A program made the position numbers and the translations under genes. 64,000 bases of DNA from an uncultured Bacteroidales bacterium (lineage in GTDB: Bacteria > Bacteroidota > Bacteroidia > Bacteroidales > WCHB1-69), in contig CALECM010000060.1 of the NCBI GenBank assembly GCA_937949745.1, positions 5,430 through 69,429 of the forward strand, read 5' to 3'. Below the pieces are notes generated by a model. The model saw nothing but the letters and a program-made list of their open reading frames with translations. It made no database searches and was not told where the DNA came from. Positions 10,661 to 18,099 of the stretch are shown here, piece by piece (positions within the stretch are counted from its first letter, which is position 1; each line of letters opens with the position of its first letter).

Positions 10661-11359
10661 ATGAACCAAGAAAATAATGAAATTTCTCCGGCTGATATTC
10701 CCCTACAGGAAGAGAATATAGCCGGGGACCAAACCTTACCTTTACAAGAGAATATTTCCGAATATTTCTGTGATTGTCCCCTTAACGGCGATCTATACGA
10801 TATATCGGGAAAGGACAACCATTTGTCTGGTATGCCTCAGGCCCTGTTCGCCCCGGATCCCGTAGAGGTTTCCCGGAAAGTTCTGGTGGTAAATCCTTCT
10901 GAAAGCGGATCCGTTTTCCGGTTGTATGCCCGGACATCTGAAAACTATGTGGTTGAGTTAGATTTCTATAGTGAGAAAAAAGAAAATGAACAATTGAATT
11001 TCCATCTGGGAATCAACGGAAATAAGATTTGTGTTTCCATTCCCGATTCTGCTATCATGATCAATAACTGGCTTAAGTTAAGGGTGGAGATAGAAGACGG
11101 GAATAATGTGATAAAGATTATGCACTCCGTAACGGGAGAAGTTATCAGGGAAGAAATAGATCCTGCTCCATTGCCTGTTCCGAAACATAATATGCCGTTC
11201 ATTACTGTTGGCTATCACGGCTGGAAAGGAAGAACTTTGAAAGGATACCTGAAAAATTTTAAGGTTACCACGCTTCCCGGCTCAAATTATATATTAAGCA
11301 ATGAAGGAGAATACCTTATCACCCATGATGATCAAAGGATCATACAGAATAACGCCTGA
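10661..11359 (+). CDS. LamG-like lectin protein, single domain, paralog of upstream gene
   Basis: 232 residues from the ATG at 10661 (MNQENNEISP). The frame stays open upstream to a TTG at 10568, but the shorter start matches the paralog, which also begins MNxxxxEN. Residues about 35-205 align end to end with the first half of the preceding protein: CDCPLNGDLYDISGKDNHL, then NWLKLRVEI, then GYHGWKGRTLKGYLKNFKV. The second LamG half of the upstream protein is absent and the protein ends in a short charged tail. No signal peptide. The pair looks like a tandem duplication followed by loss or gain of one domain. Binding partner unknown. The 187-bp gap before it holds only short imperfect inverted repeats. 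Confidence 0.65.
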   Translation: MNQENNEISPADIPLQEENIAGDQTLPLQENISEYFCDCPLNGDLYDISGKDNHLSGMPQALFAPDPVEVSRKVLVVNPSESGSVFRLYARTSENYVVELDFYSEKKENEQLNFHLGINGNKICVSIPDSAIMINNWLKLRVEIEDGNNVIKIMHSVTGEVIREEIDPAPLPVPKHNMPFITVGYHGWKGRTLKGYLKNFKVTTLPGSNYILSNEGEYLITHDDQRIIQNNA

Positions 11360-11394
11360 AACAAACAGAATAATGAATAAAAATAAACAGAACA

Positions 11395-12576
11395 ATGAGT
11401 AAGAAGTTTAAAGAATTTACACAAAAAGAGACGCCGGCACCGGAAGATTATGTGGTGGGATATGAAACCCAAACCGGTCAGGAAATCAGGACGCCCTTTT
11501 CTAAGATTTCAGAAAAAGGTGAACCAGGTCCCCAGGGCCCTGCCGGAACCAATGGTATTACCTATGACTGGCTCCATGGGAAGGTGGCGCCGGCCTATAC
11601 ATTGGGGAAAGTAGGTGACTGGTATATGAATACGGTTACTGCGGATGTCTATAAGAAAACCGGAAGTTCGGTATGGACATTGCAGGTGAATTTAAAAGGA
11701 ACACCCGGAGATCCCGGAACACCTTACGAATGGATAGACGGGCTTACTGTTCCTTCGGAAACAAGCGGGAAGGTGGGCGACTGGTATATTGATACAAGTA
11801 AATCTCATTTATATAAGAAAACGGCTCCTGCTGTCTGGACATTCCAGGCCGATATTAAAGGGGAGACCGGCAATACAGGGGCTACCGGACCTGCCGGAAC
11901 AACTTATGAATGGTTGAACGGGACTTCCGTTCCTGTCGGAACGGTGGGAAAAGTGGGCGACTGGTATATTAATACCGCTACATCGGATGTCTATAAAAAA
12001 ACCGGAACTTCCTCCTGGTCAAGGCAGGCCAATATTAAAGGAGCGGCCGGCAGTGCAGGAGCTACCGGACCTGTAGGCCCTGCTGGAACAACTTATGAGT
12101 GGCTGAACGGAACCATGACTCCGGGTACTTCATTGGGAAAAGTGGGCGACTGGTATGTCAACACGAATACGGCGAGTATATACAAGAAGACCGGAAGTAA
12201 CAAGTGGGATTTACAGCTAAATATTAAAAGTGGGGAAAAAAATCTTTATTTCGAGCATACTATCGAGGAAAAAGAGCCGCTTTACGCACTGAAAGATCTT
12301 GGGATAAGCAATTATCACATTATTGAATTAGCCGTGAACGACGGATATCGGAAAATTCAGATTTCGCAAGCGACGGAACTTATTGAGAATATCAAACTTT
12401 TCGCCAACAAAACCGATGCTCCCATAACACTTGAATTTTTTTCTTCCGATAAATTGATATGTGACGAACAATATTATGAGATTGAAAAAGGAAGATACCT
12501 TGAAATAAATTATATCAAGGTGGGCGGTATGATCATCATCATGGGAAAAAGAAATCTTTTTGAGAAAAATTTATAG
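11395..12576 (+). CDS. Collagen-like repeat protein resembling a phage tail fibre
   Basis: 393 residues. The N-terminus (MSKKFKEFTQKETPAPEDYV then VGYETQTGQEIRTPFSKI) resembles the attachment ends of Bacteroidota phage or tail-like fibre proteins. Residues 42-53, 102-110, 156-169 and 216-232 are Gly-X-Y collagen-like stretches (GEPGPQGPAG, GATGPVGPAG). Each precedes a copy of a 46-residue module (YEWLNG...GKVGDWY.NT...YKKTG...W..Q..IKG), four copies in all. Residues 280-393 form a unique beta-rich C-terminal head that ends with hydrophobic strands. Collagen-like segments in fibres form trimeric stalks. With LamG neighbours on both sides it likely builds a receptor-recognising fibre; that is inference. 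No signal peptide is present. Confidence 0.7.
   Translation: MSKKFKEFTQKETPAPEDYVVGYETQTGQEIRTPFSKISEKGEPGPQGPAGTNGITYDWLHGKVAPAYTLGKVGDWYMNTVTADVYKKTGSSVWTLQVNLKGTPGDPGTPYEWIDGLTVPSETSGKVGDWYIDTSKSHLYKKTAPAVWTFQADIKGETGNTGATGPAGTTYEWLNGTSVPVGTVGKVGDWYINTATSDVYKKTGTSSWSRQANIKGAAGSAGATGPVGPAGTTYEWLNGTMTPGTSLGKVGDWYVNTNTASIYKKTGSNKWDLQLNIKSGEKNLYFEHTIEEKEPLYALKDLGISNYHIIELAVNDGYRKIQISQATELIENIKLFANKTDAPITLEFFSSDKLICDEQYYEIEKGRYLEINYIKVGGMIIIMGKRNLFEKNL
11563..12231 (+). repeat. Four in-frame tandem WY-rich modules with collagen-like linkers
   Basis: Four coding repeats begin at codons 57, 111, 171 and 234 of the fibre gene (nucleotides 11563, 11725, 11905, 12094). Spacing is 54, 60 and 63 codons. 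The core GKVGDWY is invariant, while the Gly-X-Y linker between units differs in length. The last two units are the most alike, which suggests recent duplication. The varying linker length suggests growth and shrinkage by unequal exchange. Confidence 0.85.
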
Positions 12577-12587
12577 AAAAATAGAAT

Positions 12588-13055
12588 ATGAAACATTACT
12601 TTAATACATCAAATTGGAAAATAGTCAGAACGGCATCCGAAACAGTGCCTCCTTTTTTCAAAGAATTCACCGAAGAACAGGAAGAATTTATCCTGCTGCA
12701 TCCTGAAGCTTCTTATTTTGAAATTCAAAATACGGAATTAATTTCGGAGCGGCCGTTTAATATGGAGCTATACAAATTGGACAAAATCAATGAATTGTCG
12801 GAATTATCCCTGCTAAGAATTCGTGAAATCATACCGGAATACCGGGTGATGAATGCATTAACCGGAATATATACGGAAGAAACGCAACCCCAAAAAAATG
12901 AAATATTAGAAAAATATAATATTATAGGAACCAAACTCCGGCAGGAATTTTATCGCTTAAAGCAATTAATTACTCATGCAATCGATAAAGAAGAAATTGA
13001 CCATATTTATTTAACCCATAAATTTAATGAAATTGATGAGGAATCGATGTTATAA
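12588..13055 (+). CDS. Small protein of tail-fibre-associated type, function unknown
   Basis: 155 residues, acidic, without signal peptide or membrane segment. The N-terminal third (W..VRTASE, FTEEQEEFILLHPEASYFEI) resembles the short partner proteins often found directly after tail-fibre genes in phages and prophages of Bacteroidota. The C-terminal two thirds are helical (LRIREIIPEYRVMNALTGIY, LRQEFYRLKQLI). It starts 11 bases after the fibre gene and overlaps the next gene by 29 bases, so it is almost certainly co-translated with them. A role as fibre chaperone or adaptor is possible but rests only on position and a loose resemblance. Confidence 0.45.
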   Translation: MKHYFNTSNWKIVRTASETVPPFFKEFTEEQEEFILLHPEASYFEIQNTELISERPFNMELYKLDKINELSELSLLRIREIIPEYRVMNALTGIYTEETQPQKNEILEKYNIIGTKLRQEFYRLKQLITHAIDKEEIDHIYLTHKFNEIDEESML

Positions 13056-13647
13056 TAATCAGGATATTACACCTGCCTTAGTATTTGATTTACCGTTGGA
13101 TTCTCAACAGGGCAACATAGAGAAAATTTCTGGGCGGAAGGTTAGCGGCGGGGAATTTAATCCGGGCTCGCAAAGGTGGAGTTTTAAATCCGAAGCCAGA
13201 AGCTATAATGGAATCATAACAGGATTAAATATGGGTTTTGTGCCTGGGGAACCCATAGGCAATATCACCCTTTTTACTCAGGGGAACATTCAAAGTGTTG
13301 TATTTAATACCATATATTTCTTTGGAGTTGGGAAGGTCGCTTCTTCAGCCAATCCGGCGGTGGGATTGACTGCCGTGACCGATAATCCGGAGCATATATG
13401 GTATACGCCTTTAAGAACTCCTTTCTGGGCGGCTTTAACGATCGATCACGAAGGGAGTGCCCTATACTACAGAATGGACAGGGTTGTTGAGAGACGCCAG
13501 TTCACGGCCCGGTGGGATGATTATTCGAATCAGGTCATGATGCAATATACGGGATATGCCAACGGAACCGGTAAAATTGAGTTATGGAACATGAAAGTTT
13601 TTAAGGGCGTATTGAGCCATGATCAACTTCGGGCATTGGTGATTTAG
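13027..13647 (+). CDS. LamG-like beta-sandwich protein, last gene of the fibre cassette
   Basis: 206 residues from ATG 13027; a second in-frame ATG lies at 13036. Either start lies inside the end of the preceding gene, which points to translational coupling. The body reads as one LamG/pentraxin-like fold: ALVFDLPLDSQQGN at the start, SFKSEARSYNG, an 'incomplete tether' strand FWAALTIDHEGSALYYRMD, and the closing strand KIELWNMKVFKGVLSHDQLR. There is no signal peptide. It differs from the two LamG proteins upstream, so it is not a recent copy of them. Likely a carbohydrate- or protein-binding tip or cap; ligand unknown. Confidence 0.55.
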   Translation: MKLMRNRCYNNQDITPALVFDLPLDSQQGNIEKISGRKVSGGEFNPGSQRWSFKSEARSYNGIITGLNMGFVPGEPIGNITLFTQGNIQSVVFNTIYFFGVGKVASSANPAVGLTAVTDNPEHIWYTPLRTPFWAALTIDHEGSALYYRMDRVVERRQFTARWDDYSNQVMMQYTGYANGTGKIELWNMKVFKGVLSHDQLRALVI

Positions 13648-13686
13648 TAAATAAATCGTTATCTAATCGTTGTCTGTATAACGTTG

Positions 13687-13736
13687 CCGGCCTATTTCTA
13701 TATGTTGAAATACTTTAGAATAGGCCGGTATTTATT
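13687..13736 (+). terminator. Rho-independent terminator after fibre cassette
   Basis: CCGGCCTATT at 13687-13696 pairs perfectly with AATAGGCCGG at 13719-13728. An AT-rich loop of about 22 bases lies between them and a T-rich run (tatttattta) follows. It sits 39 bases after the last cassette gene, which supports treating 9268-13647 as one transcription unit. Confidence 0.75.
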
Positions 13737-13740
13737 TATA

Positions 13741-13905
13741 ATGAGCGGGGTGGCGACCGTCGGAAATAATATGTATATTTGATATCCGGGATATGTTAAT
13801 GATTCATGGAAGAATTTCGGAATAGAACCGGTTGATAGGGTAGAGGCTTATCTGTGGGATAAAGATTTCGTTCAGGAAGATTTTATAGTTATCGGCCAAA
13901 AGTAG
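13741..13905 (+). pseudogene. Interrupted small open frame with in-frame TGA
   Basis: Starting at ATG 13741, just past the terminator, the frame reads MSGVATVGNNMYI, then TGA at 13780-13782, then 40 sense codons (YPGYVNDSWKNFG... ending FIVIGQK) and TAG at 13903. The residues after the TGA look like real protein (balanced composition, W, D, V). A single change TGG to TGA would give MYIWYPGY. Probably a small gene or gene remnant killed by a nonsense mutation; the parent family was not recognised. An accidental open frame cannot be excluded. Confidence 0.4.
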
Positions 13906-14124
13906 AGCTTTTTAATCGTTTTTTTTCATGTAAATTATTTATAATGAATGTTTAATATATTATATGTTGTGTTCTCGCAGGGAACAGAACTTTTTCCGCG
14001 CTTTTTCAAGACAATCTTTTTGTTTTACCAGGCAAATCTTAATGTTTAGAAATCTATCCGAAATTGTGGATTTTTAAGAATTTCCTTTGAACAAATCTCT
14101 TCCGGTATTGGTCATATCATAGTT

Positions 14125-14526
14125 ATGCAAAAAGTCGGAATTTCTATACATGAACCCCTGCTTCTGGATGAATCCCAAATTCCGGAATGGTTATACCGGG
14201 AAGTATGGCATATCCGGAATAATCTTCCGTATGATCCGGATATTCGTCCGTATGTAGAAATATCCCTTTATGTATATGAAACGATCAGGCCTTTGCTGAA
14301 GATCAACGATATTATGATCTGTGTATGGGATTATTACGGAAAGACGGAATATTTTCCCTACATGTCGGAAAGGTTATACGATAAACTCGAACTGGCTATC
14401 ATTAATGATGAGCAATGGACGAAAGTGTCCAGGAAATCTTTTGATGATATGCTTAAGAAATATAACCGGGATATAGAAAGCGAGATCGGAAAGAAAATCC
14501 ATGAGATGGGAAAAAGTAAACAGTAA
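14125..14526 (+). CDS. Hypothetical protein, 133 aa
   Basis: No family recognised. The protein is soluble, rich in Trp, Tyr and Ile, with a helical pattern throughout and a basic C-terminus (GKKIHEMGKSKQ). The central part (NDIMICVWDYYGKTEYFPYM) looks like a beta hairpin. No signal peptide, membrane segment or DNA-binding motif is visible. It stands alone between two decayed frames, 220 bases past the interrupted frame at 13741. The coding look (coherent composition, no stop in 133 codons, ATG start) supports a real gene. Confidence 0.55.
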   Translation: MQKVGISIHEPLLLDESQIPEWLYREVWHIRNNLPYDPDIRPYVEISLYVYETIRPLLKINDIMICVWDYYGKTEYFPYMSERLYDKLELAIINDEQWTKVSRKSFDDMLKKYNRDIESEIGKKIHEMGKSKQ

Positions 14527-14568
14527 TTTCAATTCCTTCAGAAATTACGGTTTTACGGTAACTTAACT

Positions 14569-14829
14569 TCATTTGACAAAATAGAAAAATTCAGGAAACA
14601 GGCTCAAATTATAGTGAGCTATAATATGTGGTTGAGAGTAATATGAAGGCTGATGGTATGGTATGGTATTGAAACGCATCTTACCATTGCCATTGATGAA
14701 ATTAATATCCGGAATTTTCCGTTGGGTAATATCCATTAATAAATAGCCGTTCCTATAACTTCCTGTGTTGGCCAGTGGCTTTGAAAGTTCGTGGGACAGC
14801 CAAAAATTTTGTGATATTTTCCGGGGAAT
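14569..14829 (-). pseudogene. Remnant of a minus-strand gene lacking its start
   Basis: Between a TAA at 14830-14832 and a TGA at 14569-14571 the minus strand has 86 sense codons that read like protein (IPRKISQNFWLSHELSKPL, later GYLLMDITQRKIPDINF, then PSYYSQPHIIAHYNLSLF). No ATG, GTG or TTG lies near the upstream end; the first ATG is about halfway. This looks like the C-terminal piece of a larger gene whose 5' part was deleted. The parent family was not recognised. The plus strand of this stretch has no comparable frame. Confidence 0.45.
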
Positions 14830-14911
14830 TTATATGTGAACGGATGTAAATGATCTCTTATTTAGAAGTATCATTAGGATAAATAATACTTCCAAATAAA
14901 AGAATAGATGA

Positions 14912-16063
14912 TTAAAAATCGACTTTTACGCCGTCATAGCAAGCCTGGTATATTTTTGCAAGTTGTTCCGCAACAGGTTTACGCGGGTTGAAACCCGTAC
15001 ATGGATCATTCATGGCATTTTTGGTGATGTAATCCAGGTTCTTTTTCCATTCATCTTCGGATATACCGCATTCACGGATGGATGAAGGTATGCCTACCTC
15101 GTTTCTCAGTTTCTCAACTTCCCCGGCAAAGTCTTCCGCGTTGTTTCCGCCGCACATTTTGGCCAGATCGTTATATTTATCCGTCACTTTGCTGTTATAG
15201 CGGATCACGTTCGGCAACAATATGGCATTGGCACGGCCATGGGGAATGTGATATTTAGCTCCGATCTGATGCGCAAGAGAATGTACGATCCCGAGCCATG
15301 CGTTTGTAAATGCAAATCCTCCCAGGCACGATGCATCATGCATATTCTGCCTTGCTGCAAGATTTTCAGGTTCTTCCACCGCTGATTTAAGATTTGCGAA
15401 AACGAGTTCCGTACCGCCTTTGGCAAAAGTATCGGCGTAATTATCTTCTATGTTCGAAACATAAGCCTCCACACAGTGTGTAAGCGCATCCATACCGGTA
15501 TCCGCCGTAACATTGGCAGGCATGGTAGTGCATATTTCACCGTCCACAATGGCAATATCGGGAGTGAGTTCATAAGAAACCACCGGATATTTCACCTCTG
15601 TTTTGTTATCCGTAATAACGGCTAATCCTGTCATTTCCGTTCCTGTCCCGCTGGTCGATGGTATCGCTACGAAACGTGCTTTATTCCTTAGTTGGGGAAC
15701 AGCGAAAGGCTTAACCATATCTTCGAATTTTGCTTCTGGATACTCATAGAATATCCACATGGCTTTAGCGGCGTCAATAGCGGAACATCCTCCCAAACCA
15801 ATAATCCAGTCCGGATTAAAATTCCTGAAAGCTTCCGCGCCCCTAAGTACGGTATCTATGGAAGGGTCAGGTTCAACACCGTCGAAAACGGAAGTCTCCA
15901 TACCGGCTTCTTTCAGATAGCCCAGCGTCTTGTCTAATACTCCGTTGTTACGGACGGAATTCCCCCCGATCACCACCATCGCTTTTTTCCCTTTAAGATT
16001 CTTCAATTCCGATAAGGTGCCCGGACCGTGAAATACTTCACCTGCTAAAAATAATTTACTCAT
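14912..16063 (-). CDS. Iron-containing alcohol dehydrogenase
   Basis: 383 residues, the usual length for group III (Fe-dependent) alcohol dehydrogenases, which interconvert alcohols and aldehydes with NAD(P)H in the cytoplasm. Seen: the NAD-binding GLGGCSAIDAAK (residues 89-100, a GGGS-type loop), STSGTGTEMT (136-145), and the four metal ligands D192, H196 (TGMDALTHCVEAY), H261 and H275 (HSLAHQIGAKYHIPHG). The family includes butanol, 1,3-propanediol and lactaldehyde reductases; substrate cannot be told from sequence. A perfect -7 box lies 33 bases upstream. An AraC-type regulator gene sits directly upstream on the same strand and may control it. Confidence 0.93.
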   Translation of the reverse strand: MSKLFLAGEVFHGPGTLSELKNLKGKKAMVVIGGNSVRNNGVLDKTLGYLKEAGMETSVFDGVEPDPSIDTVLRGAEAFRNFNPDWIIGLGGCSAIDAAKAMWIFYEYPEAKFEDMVKPFAVPQLRNKARFVAIPSTSGTGTEMTGLAVITDNKTEVKYPVVSYELTPDIAIVDGEICTTMPANVTADTGMDALTHCVEAYVSNIEDNYADTFAKGGTELVFANLKSAVEEPENLAARQNMHDASCLGGFAFTNAWLGIVHSLAHQIGAKYHIPHGRANAILLPNVIRYNSKVTDKYNDLAKMCGGNNAEDFAGEVEKLRNEVGIPSSIRECGISEDEWKKNLDYITKNAMNDPCTGFNPRKPVAEQLAKIYQACYDGVKVDF

Positions 16064-16095
16064 AATATTTTAATTTGAAATTAATTATAATTGAG

Positions 16096-16103
16096 CAAAG
16101 TTA
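16096..16103 (-). promoter_or_regulatory. -7 promoter box of the alcohol dehydrogenase gene
   Basis: CAAAGTTA on the plus strand reads TAACTTTG on the minus strand, a perfect match to the Bacteroidota consensus TAnnTTTG. It ends 33 bases before the start codon. No clear -33 TTTG box was found at the expected 19-21 base spacing. Confidence 0.5.
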
Positions 16104-16142
16104 AAGTATAAATCCGGGCAAGCGATTATCTATTTGATCTTT

Positions 16143-17018
16143 TTAATTATCATTTTGAGACATACTGCTTTTTAATTCATTGGGAGTTTGTCCGGTCAGG
16201 GAATGAATAAACCGGTTAAATGCCGATGGTGATGTAAAGCCCAGCGTGAAAGCGATTTCTTTTATGCTTTCACCGGAGAACAATAGTAATCTCCTGGCTT
16301 CGATCAATACACGTTCATGTATTACAGCCAGGGCGGTTGTCCTTGCCTCGGTCTTACAAACCCGGTTCAATTTTTTGGTCGTAATCCCCAACTGCCGCGC
16401 ATATTCTGCTACGGTTTTGTTCTCAATGTACTGTCCGTTTATCAATTCTTTATAACGGGCGTAGAGATTGACGGAAGGTGCGTTTCCGGAAGTTAATATT
16501 TGATCATGTACATCTTCGATCAGTTGCAATAATAATATTTTGATATAAAACCGTATCTGTTCCCGTCTTATGGGGGTGAGGTTATTATATAAAAAGCTCA
16601 CGCGATCGATCATCATTCTTATCTTGGGATAATTTACCTGACGACGGGTAATAAAATTCAATTTTCTGGATAAATTTTCATTGTAGGCCTTCAATTCATT
16701 TTTCAGGATATCGGAGCAAAACATGATTTCGTCAAACATAAGCACCACGCCCTGACAATCAAGAGAAAACCTGATCTTATGTAACTGGCCGGGAAAAAGA
16801 ACGGAGATAGAAGAAGGATTCATGACGACGGGTTTTTCATATTCGATCGTATGCTCTGCGGTTCCCCTGTCAATTAAGATCACCTGAAAGAAATTATGGC
16901 TGTGGATGGTTTTAACCGGATTAATATCCTTATTTATAGAGACTATATGAACAGGGGAAAATGGTTGATCCGTTTTTGTAAAAAACGATTCAAGCGTTTG
17001 TATTGCATTCTTTTCCAT
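16143..17018 (-). CDS. AraC-family transcriptional regulator
   Basis: 291 residues. The N-terminal half is a cupin-like sensor (HSHNFFQVILIDRGTAEHTI, then SSISVLFPGQLHKIRFSL). Residues about 190-285 hold the paired helix-turn-helix of AraC/XylS regulators: TVAEYARQLGITTKKLNRVC, and KEIAFTLGFTSPSAFNRFI followed by TGQTPNELK, the classic second helix signature. It binds DNA and would respond to a small ligand. The gene ends 79 bases upstream of the alcohol dehydrogenase start on the same strand, so control of that gene, perhaps in response to an aldehyde or alcohol, is a reasonable guess from position only. Confidence 0.9.
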   Translation of the reverse strand: MEKNAIQTLESFFTKTDQPFSPVHIVSINKDINPVKTIHSHNFFQVILIDRGTAEHTIEYEKPVVMNPSSISVLFPGQLHKIRFSLDCQGVVLMFDEIMFCSDILKNELKAYNENLSRKLNFITRRQVNYPKIRMMIDRVSFLYNNLTPIRREQIRFYIKILLLQLIEDVHDQILTSGNAPSVNLYARYKELINGQYIENKTVAEYARQLGITTKKLNRVCKTEARTTALAVIHERVLIEARRLLLFSGESIKEIAFTLGFTSPSAFNRFIHSLTGQTPNELKSSMSQNDN

Positions 17019-17348
17019 AATTATATGTCAGCTCCTTTAAGCTTTTGGTGAAGAAAGTTGCCCGTATACATTTTGTCTGAGGACAGCCATTTACGGCGAT
17101 TGTTGTTTCCCTATTATTTGATTTATTACCGGACTGTATCTGCCGGCAAATGTCGTAATAAAACCGGAAAGTACAGAAATTGCATAGGAAATAATTAATA
17201 AGGGATCTGAATTACATCCCATTTTTGAATGTCAATCCGGCCGGATTTTATGATATTTTCCGTTTTTTGATCACCGGCGTCTGATGGCTAAATTACCGTT
17301 TGAAGACCGTATCCGATATGTAATTTTTGTTTAGATAAGAACTATGTA
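17019..17348. other. Intergenic region with a 14-bp perfect palindrome
   Basis: No coding frame was found in these 330 bases. AATCCGGCCGGATT at 17234-17247 is a perfect palindrome without a loop, which is more like a protein-binding site than a terminator. It lies 216 bases before the AraC gene and 100 bases past the end of the iron-sulfur protein gene. No -7 box matching the consensus was seen before the AraC gene. Confidence 0.35.
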
Positions 17349-18005
17349 TTATTTTAATTTCGCTTTCGTGAAAGGACAAGCCGCCATACATTTCAGGCAG
17401 AGGATACATTTCTTCGGATCAATCAGGTCGTTCCTGTCTATGCCCGGTCGCCATAATGTTCCGCTGATCGCATTTGTGGGACATATATCTTTACAGACCG
17501 TACATTGGCCGCAACGGGGGGCAGAGGGATCGTATTTAACCGTTTCAAAAGGAGCATGGGTTAACAGACTACACATACTGATGGCGCAGCCATGGGCGTA
17601 TGTATTACATAAATCGTTTTTTCCGATCCATCCTAATCCTGCGCGTAATGCTATTGTTTTATGAGGCAACTTAGATCTGAAGAGCTCTTCATTATATGAA
17701 TGATGTTTTAACTGCTCTTCATCGGATTGCGAAATGGCTTCATATCCCTCGTGTTTGAGATAAGCGGCCACAAAATCCGCAACTCTTTTCATTCTTTCTT
17801 CCAATACATCAAACATATTATAACGGATAGGGATATTGGCATTCACAGAGCCTATAAAGTCGGCAGGCAATGGTAATCCAAAAACTATAGCGGTAGGGAA
17901 ACCCGTTGTCGCCTCCGGTGACAAGTCGGAAATGTCCACGAACCGGAGGAAGCCGACATGATAATTGTCGAGTATTTGTCTTATTTTAAGAATAATCTTT
18001 TCCAT
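17349..18005 (-). CDS. QueG-like 4Fe-4S protein (epoxyqueuosine reductase family)
   Basis: 218 residues from ATG 18005 (MEKIILKIRQIL). An upstream in-frame start at 18032 is unlikely because the -7 box at 18030-18037 covers it. Seen: GLGWIGKNDL, the motif shared with QueG, and two ferredoxin-type clusters, CGQCTVCKDICP and CILCLKCMAACP. QueG performs the last step of queuosine synthesis with cobalamin, but it is much longer (about 380 aa) and carries HEAT repeats. This is a short paralog, common in anaerobes, whose substrate is not known. It is divergent from the CGNR regulator gene. The two promoters are back to back, so they may be co-regulated. Confidence 0.75.
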   Translation of the reverse strand: MEKIILKIRQILDNYHVGFLRFVDISDLSPEATTGFPTAIVFGLPLPADFIGSVNANIPIRYNMFDVLEERMKRVADFVAAYLKHEGYEAISQSDEEQLKHHSYNEELFRSKLPHKTIALRAGLGWIGKNDLCNTYAHGCAISMCSLLTHAPFETVKYDPSAPRCGQCTVCKDICPTNAISGTLWRPGIDRNDLIDPKKCILCLKCMAACPFTKAKLK

Positions 18006-18029
18006 AATAATGATTAATGTAATCCGCAA

Positions 18030-18037
18030 CAAATATA
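18030..18037 (-). promoter_or_regulatory. -7 promoter box of the QueG-like gene
   Basis: CAAATATA reads TATATTTG on the minus strand, a perfect TAnnTTTG match. It lies 24 bases before the ATG at 18005 and rules out the longer start. Confidence 0.55.
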
Positions 18038-18087
18038 CAAAAAATTCACACCAGTAAAATATATTTAGATAGTATCATTTATTTTGC

Positions 18088-18095
18088 TATATTTG
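18088..18095 (+). promoter_or_regulatory. -7 promoter box, possibly leaderless start of the CGNR gene
   Basis: TATATTTG is a perfect -7 box and ends only four bases before the ATG at 18100. TTTA at 18064-18067 is a possible -33 box at 20-base spacing. Transcription should begin at or next to the start codon, so the mRNA may be leaderless. Confidence 0.6.
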
Positions 18096-18099
18096 CACC

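Noticed and set aside
11563..12231. Regular repeats as a CRISPR array
   Set aside because: Repeats are 138 bases of coding sequence with in-frame protein modules, with no spacers or cas genes.
13780..13782. TGA as selenocysteine or recoded stop
   Set aside because: No SECIS-like hairpin was seen and all other genes read with the standard code; a nonsense mutation is simpler.
14862..14897. GAAGTAT/ATACTTC inverted repeat after the alcohol dehydrogenase gene as a terminator
   Set aside because: Stem is short and not followed by a clear T run on either strand.
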